Counted from the first letter of the stretch, positions 44,940 to 55,373 are shown. The stretch is 64,000 nt of DNA from Micromonospora lupini str. Lupac 08 (GCF_000297395.2 NZ_HF570108.1:6476053-6540052), one strand, 5' to 3'. The notes: a model not told the origin generated them from the sequence alone. Program-made: numbers and translations.

Positions 44940-45397
44940 TACTCGGCGTCCTCCGTCTTGCTCTGCGCTTCGGCCGGTGCGGCCTCCGTGGCCGGGGCGG
45001 CCTTCTTCGCCGCGGCCTTCCTCGGCGCTGCCGGCGCGACCGCCTCGACCGCCACGGTGATGTGGCAGGTGCGCTTGCGGATCCGGTACGCCCGACCCTG
45101 TGCCCGCGGCTGGAACCGCTTCATCGTCGGGCCCTCGTCCACGAACGCCTCGCTGACGAGCAGCGCGTCAGGGTCCAGCCGCTCGTTGTTCTCCGCGTTG
45201 GCGATCGCGCTAGCGAGCACCTTGTACACCTGCTCGCTCGCAGCCTGCGGCGCGAACTGCAGCACCGTGAGCGCCTCCTTCGCGGGCAGGCCGCGGACGA
45301 GGTTGACCACCCGGCGCGCCTTCATCGGCGAGATGCGCACGTGCCGCGCAACCGCCCGCGCGCCCGGAAGCACCGGAGCGTCGCCCTTTCCTGGCAT
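44939..45397 (-). CDS. rplV: 50S ribosomal protein L22 with C-terminal extension
   Basis: 152 residues. The L22 body (ARAVARHVRISPMKARRVVNLVRGLPAKEALTVLQFAPQAASEQVYKVLASAIANAENN ... GRAYRIRKRTCHITVAVE) ends near 117; an Ala/Lys/Glu-rich tail (APRKAAAKKAAPATEAAP) follows. Its hairpin lines the exit tunnel. Start of rpsC overlaps its stop (TAATG). Confidence 0.98.
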   Translation of the reverse strand: MPGKGDAPVLPGARAVARHVRISPMKARRVVNLVRGLPAKEALTVLQFAPQAASEQVYKVLASAIANAENNERLDPDALLVSEAFVDEGPTMKRFQPRAQGRAYRIRKRTCHITVAVEAVAPAAPRKAAAKKAAPATEAAPAEAQSKTEDAE

Positions 45398-45438
45398 CGC
45401 TGTAACCCCTTGTTCCCTCTATCCGTATGCCCGCGGCG

Positions 45439-45720
45439 TCAGCGCCGACGGCTCTTCCGGTCGTCCTTCTCGTGACCCTTGAACGTGCGGGTCAGCGCGA
45501 ACTCGCCGAGCTTGTGCCCGACCATCGCCTCGGTCACGAACACCGGGACGTGCTTGCGTCCGTCATGCACGGCGATCGTGTGCCCCAGCATCTCGGGGAT
45601 GATCGTCGAGCGCCGCGACCAGGTCTTGATCACGTTCTTGGAGCCCTTGTCGTTCTGTACTTCCACCTTCTTGAGCAGGTGGTCGTCGACGAACGGGCCC
45701 TTCTTCAGGCTGCGAGGCAT
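45439..45720 (-). CDS. rpsS: 30S ribosomal protein S19
   Basis: 93 residues: MPRSLKKGPFVDDHLLKKVEVQNDKGSKNVIKTWSRRSTIIPEMLGHTIAVHDGRKHVPVFVTEAMVGHKLGEFALTRTFKGH in outline, then a basic tail. Binds the 30S head and bridges to the large subunit. 12 bases after rplB and 41 before rplV. Confidence 0.98.
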   Translation of the reverse strand: MPRSLKKGPFVDDHLLKKVEVQNDKGSKNVIKTWSRRSTIIPEMLGHTIAVHDGRKHVPVFVTEAMVGHKLGEFALTRTFKGHEKDDRKSRRR

Positions 45721-45732
45721 GTCTTATCTCCC

Positions 45733-46572
45733 TCAGCCGCGCTTACGCGTGGCGTAGCGGCGGCGGACGATCAGCTTGTCGCTCGGCTGGCCCTTACGGC
45801 GGGTGCGGCCCTCGGGCTTACCCTGCGGGTTGACCGGGTGGCGACCACCGGAGGTCTTACCCTCACCACCACCGTGCGGGTGGTCGACCGGGTTCATGGC
45901 GACACCACGGACGGTCGGGCGCTTGCCCTTCCACCGCATCCGGCCGGCCTTGCCCCAGTTGATGTTCGACTGGTCGGCGTTGCCGATCTCGCCGACGCTG
46001 GCGCGGCAGCGCACGTCCACCCGCCGGATCTCGCCGGACGGCATACGCAGGGTCGCGTACGCGCCCTCGCGGCCGAGCAGCTGGATGCCGACGCCTGCGG
46101 AACGGGCCAGCTTGGCCCCGCCGCCCGGACGCAGCTCCACGTTGTGGATCGTGGTACCGACCGGGATGTTGCGCAGCGGCAGGTTGTTACCCGGCTTGAT
46201 GTCGGCGCCCGGACCGGACTCGACGCGGTCGCCCTGCTTCATGTCCTTCGGCGCGATGATGTACCGCTTCTCGCCGTCGGCGTAGTGCAGCAGCGCGATG
46301 CGCGCCGTGCGGTTCGGGTCGTACTCGATGTGAGCGACCTTCGCCGGCACGCCGTCCTTGTCGACCCGCTTGAAGTCGATCAGACGGTACTGGCGCTTGT
46401 GACCGCCGCCGTGGTGCCGCGTGGTGATCCGGCCGTGGGCGTTACGCCCGCCCTTCTTCGGCAACGGAGCCAGCAGCGACTTCTCCGGCGTGGACCGGGT
46501 GATCTCGGCGAAGTCAGCGACGCTGGAGCCACGTCGGCCCGGCGTCGTCGGCTTGTACTTACGGATAGCCAT
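45733..46572 (-). CDS. rplB: 50S ribosomal protein L2
   Basis: 279 residues, normal. MAIRKYKPTTPGRRGSSVADFAEITR start; GRNAHGRITTRHHGGGHKRQYRLIDFKR; PRGVAMNPVDHPHGGGEGKTSGGRHPV carries the conserved His of the peptidyl-transferase region (VDHPHGGGE). Ends in a basic RYATRKRG. Confidence 0.99.
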   Translation of the reverse strand: MAIRKYKPTTPGRRGSSVADFAEITRSTPEKSLLAPLPKKGGRNAHGRITTRHHGGGHKRQYRLIDFKRVDKDGVPAKVAHIEYDPNRTARIALLHYADGEKRYIIAPKDMKQGDRVESGPGADIKPGNNLPLRNIPVGTTIHNVELRPGGGAKLARSAGVGIQLLGREGAYATLRMPSGEIRRVDVRCRASVGEIGNADQSNINWGKAGRMRWKGKRPTVRGVAMNPVDHPHGGGEGKTSGGRHPVNPQGKPEGRTRRKGQPSDKLIVRRRYATRKRG

Positions 46573-46584
46573 TGTCTACACCCC

Positions 46585-46887
46585 TCAGCTGACCGGGCCG
46601 CCGAAGGCCTCGATACGGTCACCGTCAGCCAGCTTCACGATCGCCCGCTTGGTCGCCTTGCGCTGACCGAAGCCGGTCTTGGTGCGCTTGCGCTTACCCT
46701 GGCGGTTGAGCGTGTTGACCGTCAGGACGCGGACGTTGAAGATCTGCTGGATAGCGATCTTGATCTCGGTCTTGTTCGCGTCCGGGTGCACCAGGAAGGT
46801 GTACCAGTTCCGGTTCAGCTCGCTGTAGCTCTTCTCCGAGACGACCGGCGCCACGATGATGTCGCGCGGGTCGGCGATGGTGCTCAC
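46585..46887 (-). CDS. rplW: 50S ribosomal protein L23
   Basis: 100 residues, GTG start overlapping the rplD stop (GTGA). PRDIIVAPVVSEKSYSELNRNWYTFLVHPDANKTEIKIAIQQIFNVRVLTVNTLNRQGKRKRTKTGFGQRKATKRAIVKL is typical. Docking site at the tunnel exit for trigger factor and SRP. Confidence 0.98.
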   Translation of the reverse strand: MSTIADPRDIIVAPVVSEKSYSELNRNWYTFLVHPDANKTEIKIAIQQIFNVRVLTVNTLNRQGKRKRTKTGFGQRKATKRAIVKLADGDRIEAFGGPVS

Positions 46888-47534
46888 TTGCCACCCTCCT
46901 CGGTGGTCTCGGCGGGCACGCCCAGGAACTCGTCCAGGGCGTCCTTGGTGAAGACCACGTCGTCGGCCACCAGCACGTCGTACGTGTTCAGCTGGCCGGA
47001 CTCGATCAGGTGCACCCGCGGCTCGTTGCGCAGTGACACCCAGTTCAGTTCGTCGGTGCTGCTCAGCACAACCAGGACCCGACGGGCCTCGGTGAGCTTG
47101 GTCAGCGTGGCCAGGGCCGCCTTGGTCGACGGCTTCTCGCCCGAGACGAACGCCTCGACGACGTGCACCTGCCCGGCGCGGGCCCGGTCCGAGAGGGCAC
47201 CGCGGAGCGCGGCGGCCTTCATCTTCTTCGGGGTGCGCTGGCTGTAGTCGCGCGGCACGGGACCGTGCACCACGCCACCGCCGGCGAACTGCGGCGCGCG
47301 GATCGAGCCCTGCCGGGCGCGACCGGTGCCCTTCTGCTTGTACGGCTTCTTGCCGCCACCGGCGACCTCGCCGCGGGTCTTGGCCTTGTGCGTGCCCTGT
47401 CGGGCCGCCGCGAGCTGGGCCACCACGACCTGGTGCATCAGCGCGACGTTGGCCTGCACGTCGAAGATGTCCGCCGGCAACTCGACCGAGCTGCTGGTGG
47501 TGCCTTCGACGGTGCGCACGTCAACGGTGGTCAC
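46884..47534 (-). CDS. rplD: 50S ribosomal protein L4
   Basis: 216 residues, GTG start overlapping the rplC stop. The tunnel loop reads AARQGTHKAKTRGEVAGGGKKPYKQKGTGRARQGSIRAPQFAGGGVVHGPVPRDYSQRTPKKMKAAALRGALSDR. In E. coli L4 represses the S10 operon through its leader; whether that applies to the about 300-nt leader here is unknown. Confidence 0.98.
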   Translation of the reverse strand: MTTVDVRTVEGTTSSSVELPADIFDVQANVALMHQVVVAQLAAARQGTHKAKTRGEVAGGGKKPYKQKGTGRARQGSIRAPQFAGGGVVHGPVPRDYSQRTPKKMKAAALRGALSDRARAGQVHVVEAFVSGEKPSTKAALATLTKLTEARRVLVVLSSTDELNWVSLRNEPRVHLIESGQLNTYDVLVADDVVFTKDALDEFLGVPAETTEEGGK

Positions 47535-48196
47535 TTGGCCGCACCGCCCTTCTTCACCTTGCTCTTGGCCGCGGTCCGGACCAGAACCAGCGCGCCCTTG
47601 GGACCAGGAATGGCACCCCGGACGAGCAGCAGGTTGTTCTCGGTGTCGACCGCCTGGACGGTGAGGTTCTGCACGGTGTAGCGCACGCCACCCATCCGGC
47701 CGGCCATCCGGGTGCCCTTGAAGACACGACCCGGAGTGGCGCAGGCGCCGATGGAACCGGGCGAGCGGTGCTTGCGCTCGACACCGTGGCCGGCACCCAG
47801 ACCGTGGAAGCCGTGCCGCTTCATGGGGCCGGCGTAGCCCTTGCCCTTGGTCTTGCCGGTCACGTCGATCGTGACGCCGGCCGGGAACTCTTCGACCGTG
47901 ACCTCCTGGCCCAGCGAGTATTCCCCGGCGTCCGTGGTGCGCAGCTCGACGATGTGCCGGCGCGGCGCCACGTCCGCCTTCGCGTAGTGCCCGCTGACCG
48001 GCTTCTTGACCTTGCGCGGGTCGATCGTGCCGTACGCCAGCTGGACCGCGGAGTAACCGTCCTTCTCGGCGCTACGAACCTGGCTGATGACGCACGGGCC
48101 GGCCTCGACCACGGTCACGGGAACAACACGGTTGTTGTCCCAGACCTGGGTCATGCCGAGCTTGGCGCCCAGGATCCCCTTGACTTGCCTGTCCAT
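47531..48196 (-). CDS. rplC: 50S ribosomal protein L3
   Basis: 221 residues, ATG. MDRQVKGILGAKLGMTQVWDNNRVVPVTVVEAGPCVISQVRS at the N-terminus; the extension near the peptidyl-transferase centre reads GPMKRHGFHGLGAGHGVERKHRSPGSIGACATPGRVFKGTRMAGRMGG. 11 bases after rpsJ. Confidence 0.99.
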   Translation of the reverse strand: MDRQVKGILGAKLGMTQVWDNNRVVPVTVVEAGPCVISQVRSAEKDGYSAVQLAYGTIDPRKVKKPVSGHYAKADVAPRRHIVELRTTDAGEYSLGQEVTVEEFPAGVTIDVTGKTKGKGYAGPMKRHGFHGLGAGHGVERKHRSPGSIGACATPGRVFKGTRMAGRMGGVRYTVQNLTVQAVDTENNLLLVRGAIPGPKGALVLVRTAAKSKVKKGGAAK

Positions 48197-48207
48197 TTGT
48201 CCGGTCC

Positions 48208-48516
48208 CTACAGCTTGATCTCGATGTCGACGCCAGCCGGCAGGTCGAGGCGCATGAGCGAGTCGACCGTCTTCGGGGTCGGGTCGATGATGTCGATCAG
48301 CCGCTTGTGCGTGCGCATCTCGAAGTGCTCGCGCGAGTCCTTGTACTTGTGCGGCGAGCGGATAACGCAGAAACGGTTGATCTCCGTGGGCAGCGGCACC
48401 GGGCCCGCGACCTGCGCCCCGGTGCGCGTCACCGTCTCGACGATCTTCCGAGCCGAGGAGTCGACGACCTCGTGGTCATAGGCCTTGAGCCGGATGCGGA
48501 TCTTCTGTCCCGCCAT
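48208..48516 (-). CDS. rpsJ: 30S ribosomal protein S10
   Basis: 102 residues from ATG 48516 ([19 protein letters not shown]); upstream in-frame sequence has no good start and is part of the leader. [51 protein letters not shown] is the conserved core. First gene of the S10 operon. Confidence 0.98.
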
Positions 48517-48823
48517 GGTGGCTTCTGTTCCTTCTCTCGATGCCGCTGTGTTGCGGGCGCCTGTACCGGCTGGCACAGGCCCACTTCGCCGACCCCCGCG
48601 GTCGGGCGTGTCGCGCCCTCGGGCCGAGCTCCGCCCCGTGGTTCCGGAGTGGTGCTGACCGCGCGGTGGGTCAAGGCGCCGATCGCGCATTACCGCGACC
48701 TGAACGCCGTGCGAGGGTGGTTGGCGACTGGGCCGCCAACCACCCCACGCTCGACTGTCTCGCCACCCGGAGGTTCAGCGAAAGCCGAACACAGGCGACG
48801 TACTGTCGTTACGCAACCTGACT
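48517..48823 (-). promoter_or_regulatory. About 300-nt leader of the S10 operon
   Basis: No gene. Contains a perfect 12-bp stem-loop (GGGTGGTTGGCG / CGCCAACCACCC, 48715-48745, 7-base loop). It also has the 20-base segment GCGACACGCCCGACCGCGGG (minus strand, 48595-48614), found identically in the rpsL leader; there it can fold as CCGACC-GCGGG-GGTCGG. A regulatory leader for r-protein expression is likely (inference). Confidence 0.6.
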
Positions 48824-48852
48824 AGTATGCCGCACGACCGGCGGCGGGTCTA
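48824..48852 (-). promoter_or_regulatory. Promoter of the S10 operon
   Basis: Minus strand: TAGACC (-35; 48847-48852), 17-base spacer, CATACT (-10; 48824-48829). Each box matches consensus at four of six positions. The start point would be about 48817, just beyond the tuf stop at 48869. Confidence 0.6.
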
Positions 48853-48868
48853 ATCGGGGTTACCTAGC

Positions 48869-50062
48869 TCACTTGATGATCTTGGTGACGAACCCGGCGC
48901 CGACGGTGCGGCCACCCTCGCGGATCGCGAACTTGAGGTTCTCCTCCATGGCGATGGGCTGGATCAGCTTCACCGACATGGTGGTGTTGTCACCCGGCAT
49001 GACCATCTCGGTGCCCTCGGGAAGGGTGACGACACCGGTGACGTCCGTGGTCCGGAAGTAGAACTGCGGACGGTAGTTCTGGAAGAACGGGGTGTGCCGG
49101 CCGCCCTCCTCCTTGGAGAGGATGTAGACCGTCGCCTCGAACTCCGTGTGCGGGGTCGTGGTGCCCGGCTTGACGACCACCATGCCGCGCTCGACGTCCT
49201 CGCGCTTGATGCCACGCAGCAGCAGACCGACGTTCTCGCCCGCGCGGGCCTCGTCGAGCAGCTTGCGGAACATCTCGATGCCGGTGCAGACCGTCTTCTG
49301 CGACTTCTCGCGGATACCGACGATCTCCACCTCCTCGTTCGGCTTGAGGATGCCGCGCTCGGCGCGACCCGTCACGACGGTGCCACGACCGGTGATCGTG
49401 AAGACGTCCTCGATCGGCATGAGGAACGGCCGCTCGGTCTCACGCTCCGGCTGCGGGATCGCGGTGTCGACCGCGGTCATCAGGTCCAGGAGCTTGCCGG
49501 TCCACTCGGGGTCACCCTCGAGGGCCTTCAGCGCCGAAACCCGGACGACCGGCAGGTCGTCACCCGGGTACTCCTGCGAGGAGAGCAGCTCACGGACCTC
49601 GAGCTCGACGAGCTCCAGGAGCTCCTCGTCGTCGACCATGTCGCTCTTGTTGAGCGCCACGACGATGTACGGCACGCCGACCTGACGCGCGAGCAGCACG
49701 TGCTCACGGGTCTGCGGCATCGGGCCGTCGGTCGCCGCGACCACCAGGATCGCGCCGTCCATCTGCGCGGCACCGGTGATCATGTTCTTGATGTAGTCCG
49801 CGTGGCCGGGGCAGTCGACGTGCGCGTAGTGCCGCGCCTCGGTCTGGTACTCGACGTGCGCGATCGAGATCGTGATGCCGCGGGCCTTCTCCTCCGGCGC
49901 CTTGTCGATCTCGTCGAACGGCGTGTAAGGGTTCAGGTCCGGGAACTGGTCGTGCAGGACCTTGGTGATGGCCGCCGTCAGCGTCGTCTTACCGTGGTCG
50001 ATGTGACCAATGGTGCCGATGTTGACGTGCGGCTTAGTCCGCTCGAACTTCGCCTTCGCCAC
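48869..50062 (-). CDS. tuf: Elongation factor Tu
   Basis: 397 residues. G1 GHIDHGKTT, G3 DCPGHADY, G4 NKSD (VALNKSDMVDD), G5 SALKAL, switch region ARGITISIAHVEYQT; beta-barrel domains 2 and 3 intact, ending EGGRTVGAGFVTKIIK. Delivers aminoacyl-tRNA. Follows fusA after 213 bases containing hairpins, so it probably also has its own promoter. Confidence 0.99.
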   Translation of the reverse strand: MAKAKFERTKPHVNIGTIGHIDHGKTTLTAAITKVLHDQFPDLNPYTPFDEIDKAPEEKARGITISIAHVEYQTEARHYAHVDCPGHADYIKNMITGAAQMDGAILVVAATDGPMPQTREHVLLARQVGVPYIVVALNKSDMVDDEELLELVELEVRELLSSQEYPGDDLPVVRVSALKALEGDPEWTGKLLDLMTAVDTAIPQPERETERPFLMPIEDVFTITGRGTVVTGRAERGILKPNEEVEIVGIREKSQKTVCTGIEMFRKLLDEARAGENVGLLLRGIKREDVERGMVVVKPGTTTPHTEFEATVYILSKEEGGRHTPFFQNYRPQFYFRTTDVTGVVTLPEGTEMVMPGDNTTMSVKLIQPIAMEENLKFAIREGGRTVGAGFVTKIIK

Positions 50063-50222
50063 TGGTGTCCTCCTGTGGACTTCTTGGTTCGTACGCCCGG
50101 CGCGCCGGTCGGCGCTTAGGACTCTGTCGACAGCCTTTCCGGCCTGGCGGCCGGAGAGCTTTTGTGGGTTCTGCGGCGATGAAGCCTACAGGCCCGGTCT
50201 CACGCGATCCGATCGTGGTGGC

Positions 50223-50246
50223 CGCGGGCGGGTTGAACCACCCGCG
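50223..50246 (-). terminator. Hairpin downstream of fusA
   Basis: Minus-strand stem CGCGGGTGG / CCGCCCGCG (one G-U pair) with a 6-base loop, 30 bases after the fusA stop; no U-run. Another GC stem (TCCGGCC / GGCCGGA) lies at about 50138-50155 in the tuf leader. Partial termination or processing between fusA and tuf is plausible. Confidence 0.45.
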
Positions 50247-50275
50247 ACCGACCACGAATCACCTGCTCGGGGACG

Positions 50276-52372
<2,097 letters not shown>

Positions 52373-52412
52373 TTCAATCCCTACTTATCGTCGTCTCGAC
52401 TCAACTGGTGGC

Positions 52413-52443
52413 GGTTCCGGCGCCCGGTGGGGGCGCCGGAACC
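52413..52443 (-). terminator. Perfect hairpin between rpsG and fusA
   Basis: GGTTCCGGCGCCC / GGGCGCCGGAACC, 13 bp perfect with a 5-base loop, 7 bases beyond the rpsG stop. No U-run; more likely partial attenuation or mRNA protection, since fusA follows 41 bases later. Confidence 0.6.
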
Positions 52444-52449
52444 AGGGTG

Positions 52450-52920
52450 TTACCAGCGGTAGTGCGCGAAGGCCTTGTTGGACTCGGCCATCTTGTGCGT
52501 GTCCTCGCGCCGCTTGACGGCGGCACCGAGGCCGTTGCTCGCGTCCAGCAGCTCGTTCATCAGCCGCTCGACCATGGTCTTCTCACGCCGGGCGCGGGAG
52601 TAGGTGACCAGCCAACGCAGGCCCAGGGTGGTCGCCCGGGTGGGGCGAACCTCGACCGGAACCTGGTAGGTGGCGCCACCGACACGACGGCTGCGCACCT
52701 CGAGGGTCGGCTTGACGTTGTCCATCGCCCGCTTGAGGGTGACGACCGGGTCGGTGCCGGACTTCTCGCGGCAGCCCTCGAGGGCCGCGTACACGATCGA
52801 CTCGGCGAGCTGGCGCTTGCCGCGCAGCAGGATCTTGTTCACGAGCTGGGTGACCAGCGGCGAGTTGTACACCGGGTCAGCGACCAGTGGCCGCCGCGGA
52901 GCGGGTCCCTTACGCGGCAT
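52450..52920 (-). CDS. rpsG: 30S ribosomal protein S7
   Basis: 156 residues from ATG 52920 (MPRKGPAPRRPLVADPVYNSPLVTQLVNKILLRGKRQLAE), one base after the rpsL stop; an upstream in-frame extension lies inside rpsL. TLGLRWLVTYSRARREKTMVERLMNELLDA and HKMAESNKAFAHYRW are conserved. Initiates 30S head assembly. Confidence 0.98.
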   Translation of the reverse strand: MPRKGPAPRRPLVADPVYNSPLVTQLVNKILLRGKRQLAESIVYAALEGCREKSGTDPVVTLKRAMDNVKPTLEVRSRRVGGATYQVPVEVRPTRATTLGLRWLVTYSRARREKTMVERLMNELLDASNGLGAAVKRREDTHKMAESNKAFAHYRW

Positions 52921-52921
52921 G

Positions 52922-53296
52922 TCAGCTCTTCTCCTTCTTCGCGCCGTAACGGCTGCGCGCCTGCTTGCGGTTGCGGACACCCTGGGTGTCCAGCGAGCCG
53001 CGGACGATCTTGTAACGCACGCCGGGGAGGTCCTTCACCCGGCCGCCGCGAACGAGCACGATCGAGTGCTCCTGCAGGTTGTGACCGACGCCCGGGATGT
53101 AGGCGGTCACCTCGATCTGGCTGCTGAGCTTCACACGAGCGACCTTGCGCAGCGCGGAGTTCGGCTTCTTGGGGGTGGTGGTGTACACGCGGGTGCACAC
53201 GCCGCGCCGCTGGGGGGACCCCTTGAGCGCCGGGGTCTTGGTCTTGGTCGTCTTGGCCTGACGGCCCTTTCGGACCAGCTGCTGAATGGTGGGCAC
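52922..53296 (-). CDS. rpsL: 30S ribosomal protein S12
   Basis: 124 residues. MPTIQQLVRKGRQAKTTKTKTPALKGSPQRRGVCTRVYTTTPKKPNSALRKVARVKL and GVGHNLQEHSIVLVRGGRVKDLPGVRYKIVRG. The lysines changed in streptomycin-resistant mutants (in TTPKKPNS and GRVKDLPG) are wild type here. First gene of the str operon. Confidence 0.99.
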   Translation of the reverse strand: MPTIQQLVRKGRQAKTTKTKTPALKGSPQRRGVCTRVYTTTPKKPNSALRKVARVKLSSQIEVTAYIPGVGHNLQEHSIVLVRGGRVKDLPGVRYKIVRGSLDTQGVRNRKQARSRYGAKKEKS

Positions 53297-53797
53297 CGGG
53301 TTTCTCCGCTCCCTTCGGCCGCTGCACGCGGCCGCGCCGTCTGCTCGTTAGCCGGCCTGATGACCGGCTCTCCTACATTCCGACCAGGGCCACCTTGCGG
53401 AGGTCCCGGCACCCGCGGTCGGGCGTGTCGCCCAACTCACGGTCCCGGTGCGGACGCTTTCGCAGGCGTACCGGGTTTTCTGTCACCGGCACGCGGATCG
53501 CCCCGCCCCGGATCTCTGGCTTGTCGTGCCGCCGTCCGGACTCCGGATCCAGCGCACGCACGAGTTGCCCGGGCACGCCCGGGCACAAGGGGAAAGAGTA
53601 CCTACCACAGCCGTCCAGGTCAAAACGGAATGGGTCGGCGACCGTCTCACACTCGCCGGCCGGATCTCGTCCCGCCTCGTCGCCCGCGATGGGCACCTAC
53701 GGACACAAGTGTACCGGCTTCCCCGCCGGACCACCCGTCGCCCCCGGGCAGGCACCACGGACCCGGTGCCCCGGCGCCGCAGACCCGGTGTGCCGCG
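53297..53797 (-). promoter_or_regulatory. Str-operon leader and upstream region
   Basis: About 500 bases without a gene. It includes the promoter at 53595-53623 and a leader of about 290 nt before rpsL. At 53412-53431 the leader carries the 20-base segment that is identical in the S10 leader. Beyond the promoter (53624-53797) I see nothing specific. Confidence 0.6.
53595..53623 (-). promoter_or_regulatory. Strong sigma70-type promoter of the str operon (rpsL-rpsG-fusA)
   Basis: Minus strand: TTGACC (-35; 53618-53623), exactly 17 bases, TACTCT (-10; 53595-53600, TANNNT). Start about 53588. The best promoter match in the window, fitting a highly expressed ribosomal operon. Confidence 0.85.
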
Positions 53798-54862
53798 TCA
53801 CGTCAGGGCGATCAGCAACGCCAGACCCAGGCCCAGCAGGCTGAGCAGGGCACCCGCCGCGCCGCAGCTGATGCCCGCCACCGCCAGCCCACGCCCGGTG
53901 AACCGGACCGACGACGGCGCGGCCGACCGGCCGATCTGCCGCCGACCGAGCAGGCCGGTGACGATCGCCGCCACCCCCGCGAGCACCCCCAGCACTGCGA
54001 AGGCGCCGGAGGCCCAGGCGCCCCCGTCGTTCGCGAACGCCACCCCGAAGCAGATCACCAGGAGCGAGACCAGGATCGACGCGATCCCCGCCACCAGCGC
54101 CCCGGTCGCCAGGCCGGAGGTGACCGGCGCCACGTCCAGGTGCACGACGCCGAACGGCGTGCCGGGCACCGCCTCCACGCGCTTCGGCGGCCGACGCTTG
54201 TCGTCCGTGGGCGGTGGCACCGGTCGGGCGGGAGCCACACCCCACCCGGGCGACGCCGGCTGCCCCCAGCCCGCCGGCGCACCGTGCCCCGGCTGCTGGC
54301 CCCAGCCCTGCGGAACACCGGGTTCCGCGGGGGGCTGGCCCCAGCCCTGCGGAACACCAGGCCCCGCGGGGGGCTGGCCCCAGCCCTGCGGAACACCGGA
54401 CCCTGACGGCGGCTGACCCCAGCCCGGGGCAGACCCCGGCCCGGACACCGGGTGACCCCAGCCCTGCGGAACCACTGGACCCGACGGCGGCTGACCCCCG
54501 CCGGGGGCGGCCCCGGGCCCCGACACCGGGTGACCCCACGCGGGCGTTTGAGCACCGGGCCCCGCCGGCGGCTGACCCCAGGCGGGCGGCAGCGGCGCCC
54601 CGGAAGCCGGAGAGGGCTGGCCGTGTCCGGGCGGATGGACCCCGCCCCACTCGGCCGTGGGCGGACCCCACCCGGGCGGAGGCGACGCACCCCAGGCCGA
54701 CTGTGGCGTACCCGGATCGGGGACGTCGGCCGCGGGTGGGGCGGGCTGCCCGTCCGGATCGGGTCGCGCCCAGTCGTTCGGTGCGGAGGGGGCCGGGCCC
54801 GGTGCCGGCGCGCCAGGGTGCCCGGCCGGTTCATCCGCCGGGGGCCGCGCCGGTTCCGTCAC
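53798..54862 (-). CDS. DUF4190-type membrane protein with Pro/Gly/Trp tandem repeats
   Basis: 354 residues from GTG 54862 after AGGAGGACCTC. N-terminal 230 residues are Pro/Gly/Ala-rich with tandem units of about 16 residues like GVPQGWGQPPAGP; at least eight partial copies, several nearly identical in DNA (about 54290-54560). Then a polar linker (PTDDKRRPPKRVEAVPGTPFGVVHLDVAP) and three membrane helices in the DUF4190 style (LATGALVAGIASILVSLLVICFGVAF; ASGAFAVLGVLAGVAAIVTGLLGRRQIG; RGLAVAGISCGAAGALLSLLGLGLALLI). Function unknown. Inserted between rpoC and rpsL on the same strand. Confidence 0.85.
   Translation of the reverse strand: MTEPARPPADEPAGHPGAPAPGPAPSAPNDWARPDPDGQPAPPAADVPDPGTPQSAWGASPPPGWGPPTAEWGGVHPPGHGQPSPASGAPLPPAWGQPPAGPGAQTPAWGHPVSGPGAAPGGGQPPSGPVVPQGWGHPVSGPGSAPGWGQPPSGSGVPQGWGQPPAGPGVPQGWGQPPAEPGVPQGWGQQPGHGAPAGWGQPASPGWGVAPARPVPPPTDDKRRPPKRVEAVPGTPFGVVHLDVAPVTSGLATGALVAGIASILVSLLVICFGVAFANDGGAWASGAFAVLGVLAGVAAIVTGLLGRRQIGRSAAPSSVRFTGRGLAVAGISCGAAGALLSLLGLGLALLIALT
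54290..54600. repeat. Tandem repeat array coding for GWGQPP-type units
   Basis: Units of about 48 bases share CTGGCCCCAGCCCTGCGGAA; the three between about 54295 and 54405 are nearly identical, those further right are more diverged. Lies wholly inside the DUF4190-type gene and keeps frame. Confidence 0.75.
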
Positions 54863-54958
54863 GAGGTCCTCCTGTCGACAGCCGCCGTGGGCGGCGGACA
54901 CCGGCCAGGCTACCGCCGGAAGCGGCGCCGTCCGCGCCGGGCGTGGCGGGTGGAACGG

Positions 54959-55327
54959 TCAGTCCATGTTCGCCGGGTAGTCGTGGCCGAACGGCGTGCC
55001 GGCCAGTCGGACCACCCCGATCACCACGGCGACGACCACGCTTACCGCGACCAGCACCAGGCCGGTCCAGGCCAACCGCTCCCCCCGCCGCAGCCACACG
55101 CCACCGGTCAGGAAACCCCCCGAGGCGTACGCCTCCCGGCGGGCCTGCCGGGCCAGTTGCAGGGCCACCGTCGCCGGCACCACCCCGCCGATGAACAGCC
55201 CGGTCAACATGCCGAGCAGCCCCAGCGCGAAGACCGCCCGCGCCTTCGTGGCACGGGCCGGGTCCGGATCCAGCGGGTGGCGCAGGCCCTGGGACGCCAC
55301 GGACACCTGTCCGGGTGCGGTCGTCAT
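54959..55327 (-). CDS. Small two-to-three-helix membrane protein (DUF4190-like)
   Basis: 122 residues, ATG 55327. Short polar N-terminus (MTTAPGQVSVASQGLRHPLDPDPARATKAR), then AVFALGLLGMLTGLFIGGVVPATVALQLARQARREAYASGGFLTGG, RRGERLAWTGLVLVAVSVVVAVVIGVVRL and a short tail GHDYPANMD. The ARQARREAYASGGFLTG pattern (a helix-turn after TM1 with Ala/Arg) is seen in small actinobacterial DUF4190 proteins. Precedes the related repeat-bearing gene by 96 bases; unknown function. Confidence 0.82.
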   Translation of the reverse strand: MTTAPGQVSVASQGLRHPLDPDPARATKARAVFALGLLGMLTGLFIGGVVPATVALQLARQARREAYASGGFLTGGVWLRRGERLAWTGLVLVAVSVVVAVVIGVVRLAGTPFGHDYPANMD

Positions 55328-55373
55328 GCGTCCATCATGCCCAACCCGGTCGACGTCCGGGTCGGTCCGGACG

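Noticed and set aside
53373..53696. 107-codon minus-strand frame upstream of rpsL
   Set aside because: It spans the consensus promoter and leader of the str operon; no domain similarity.
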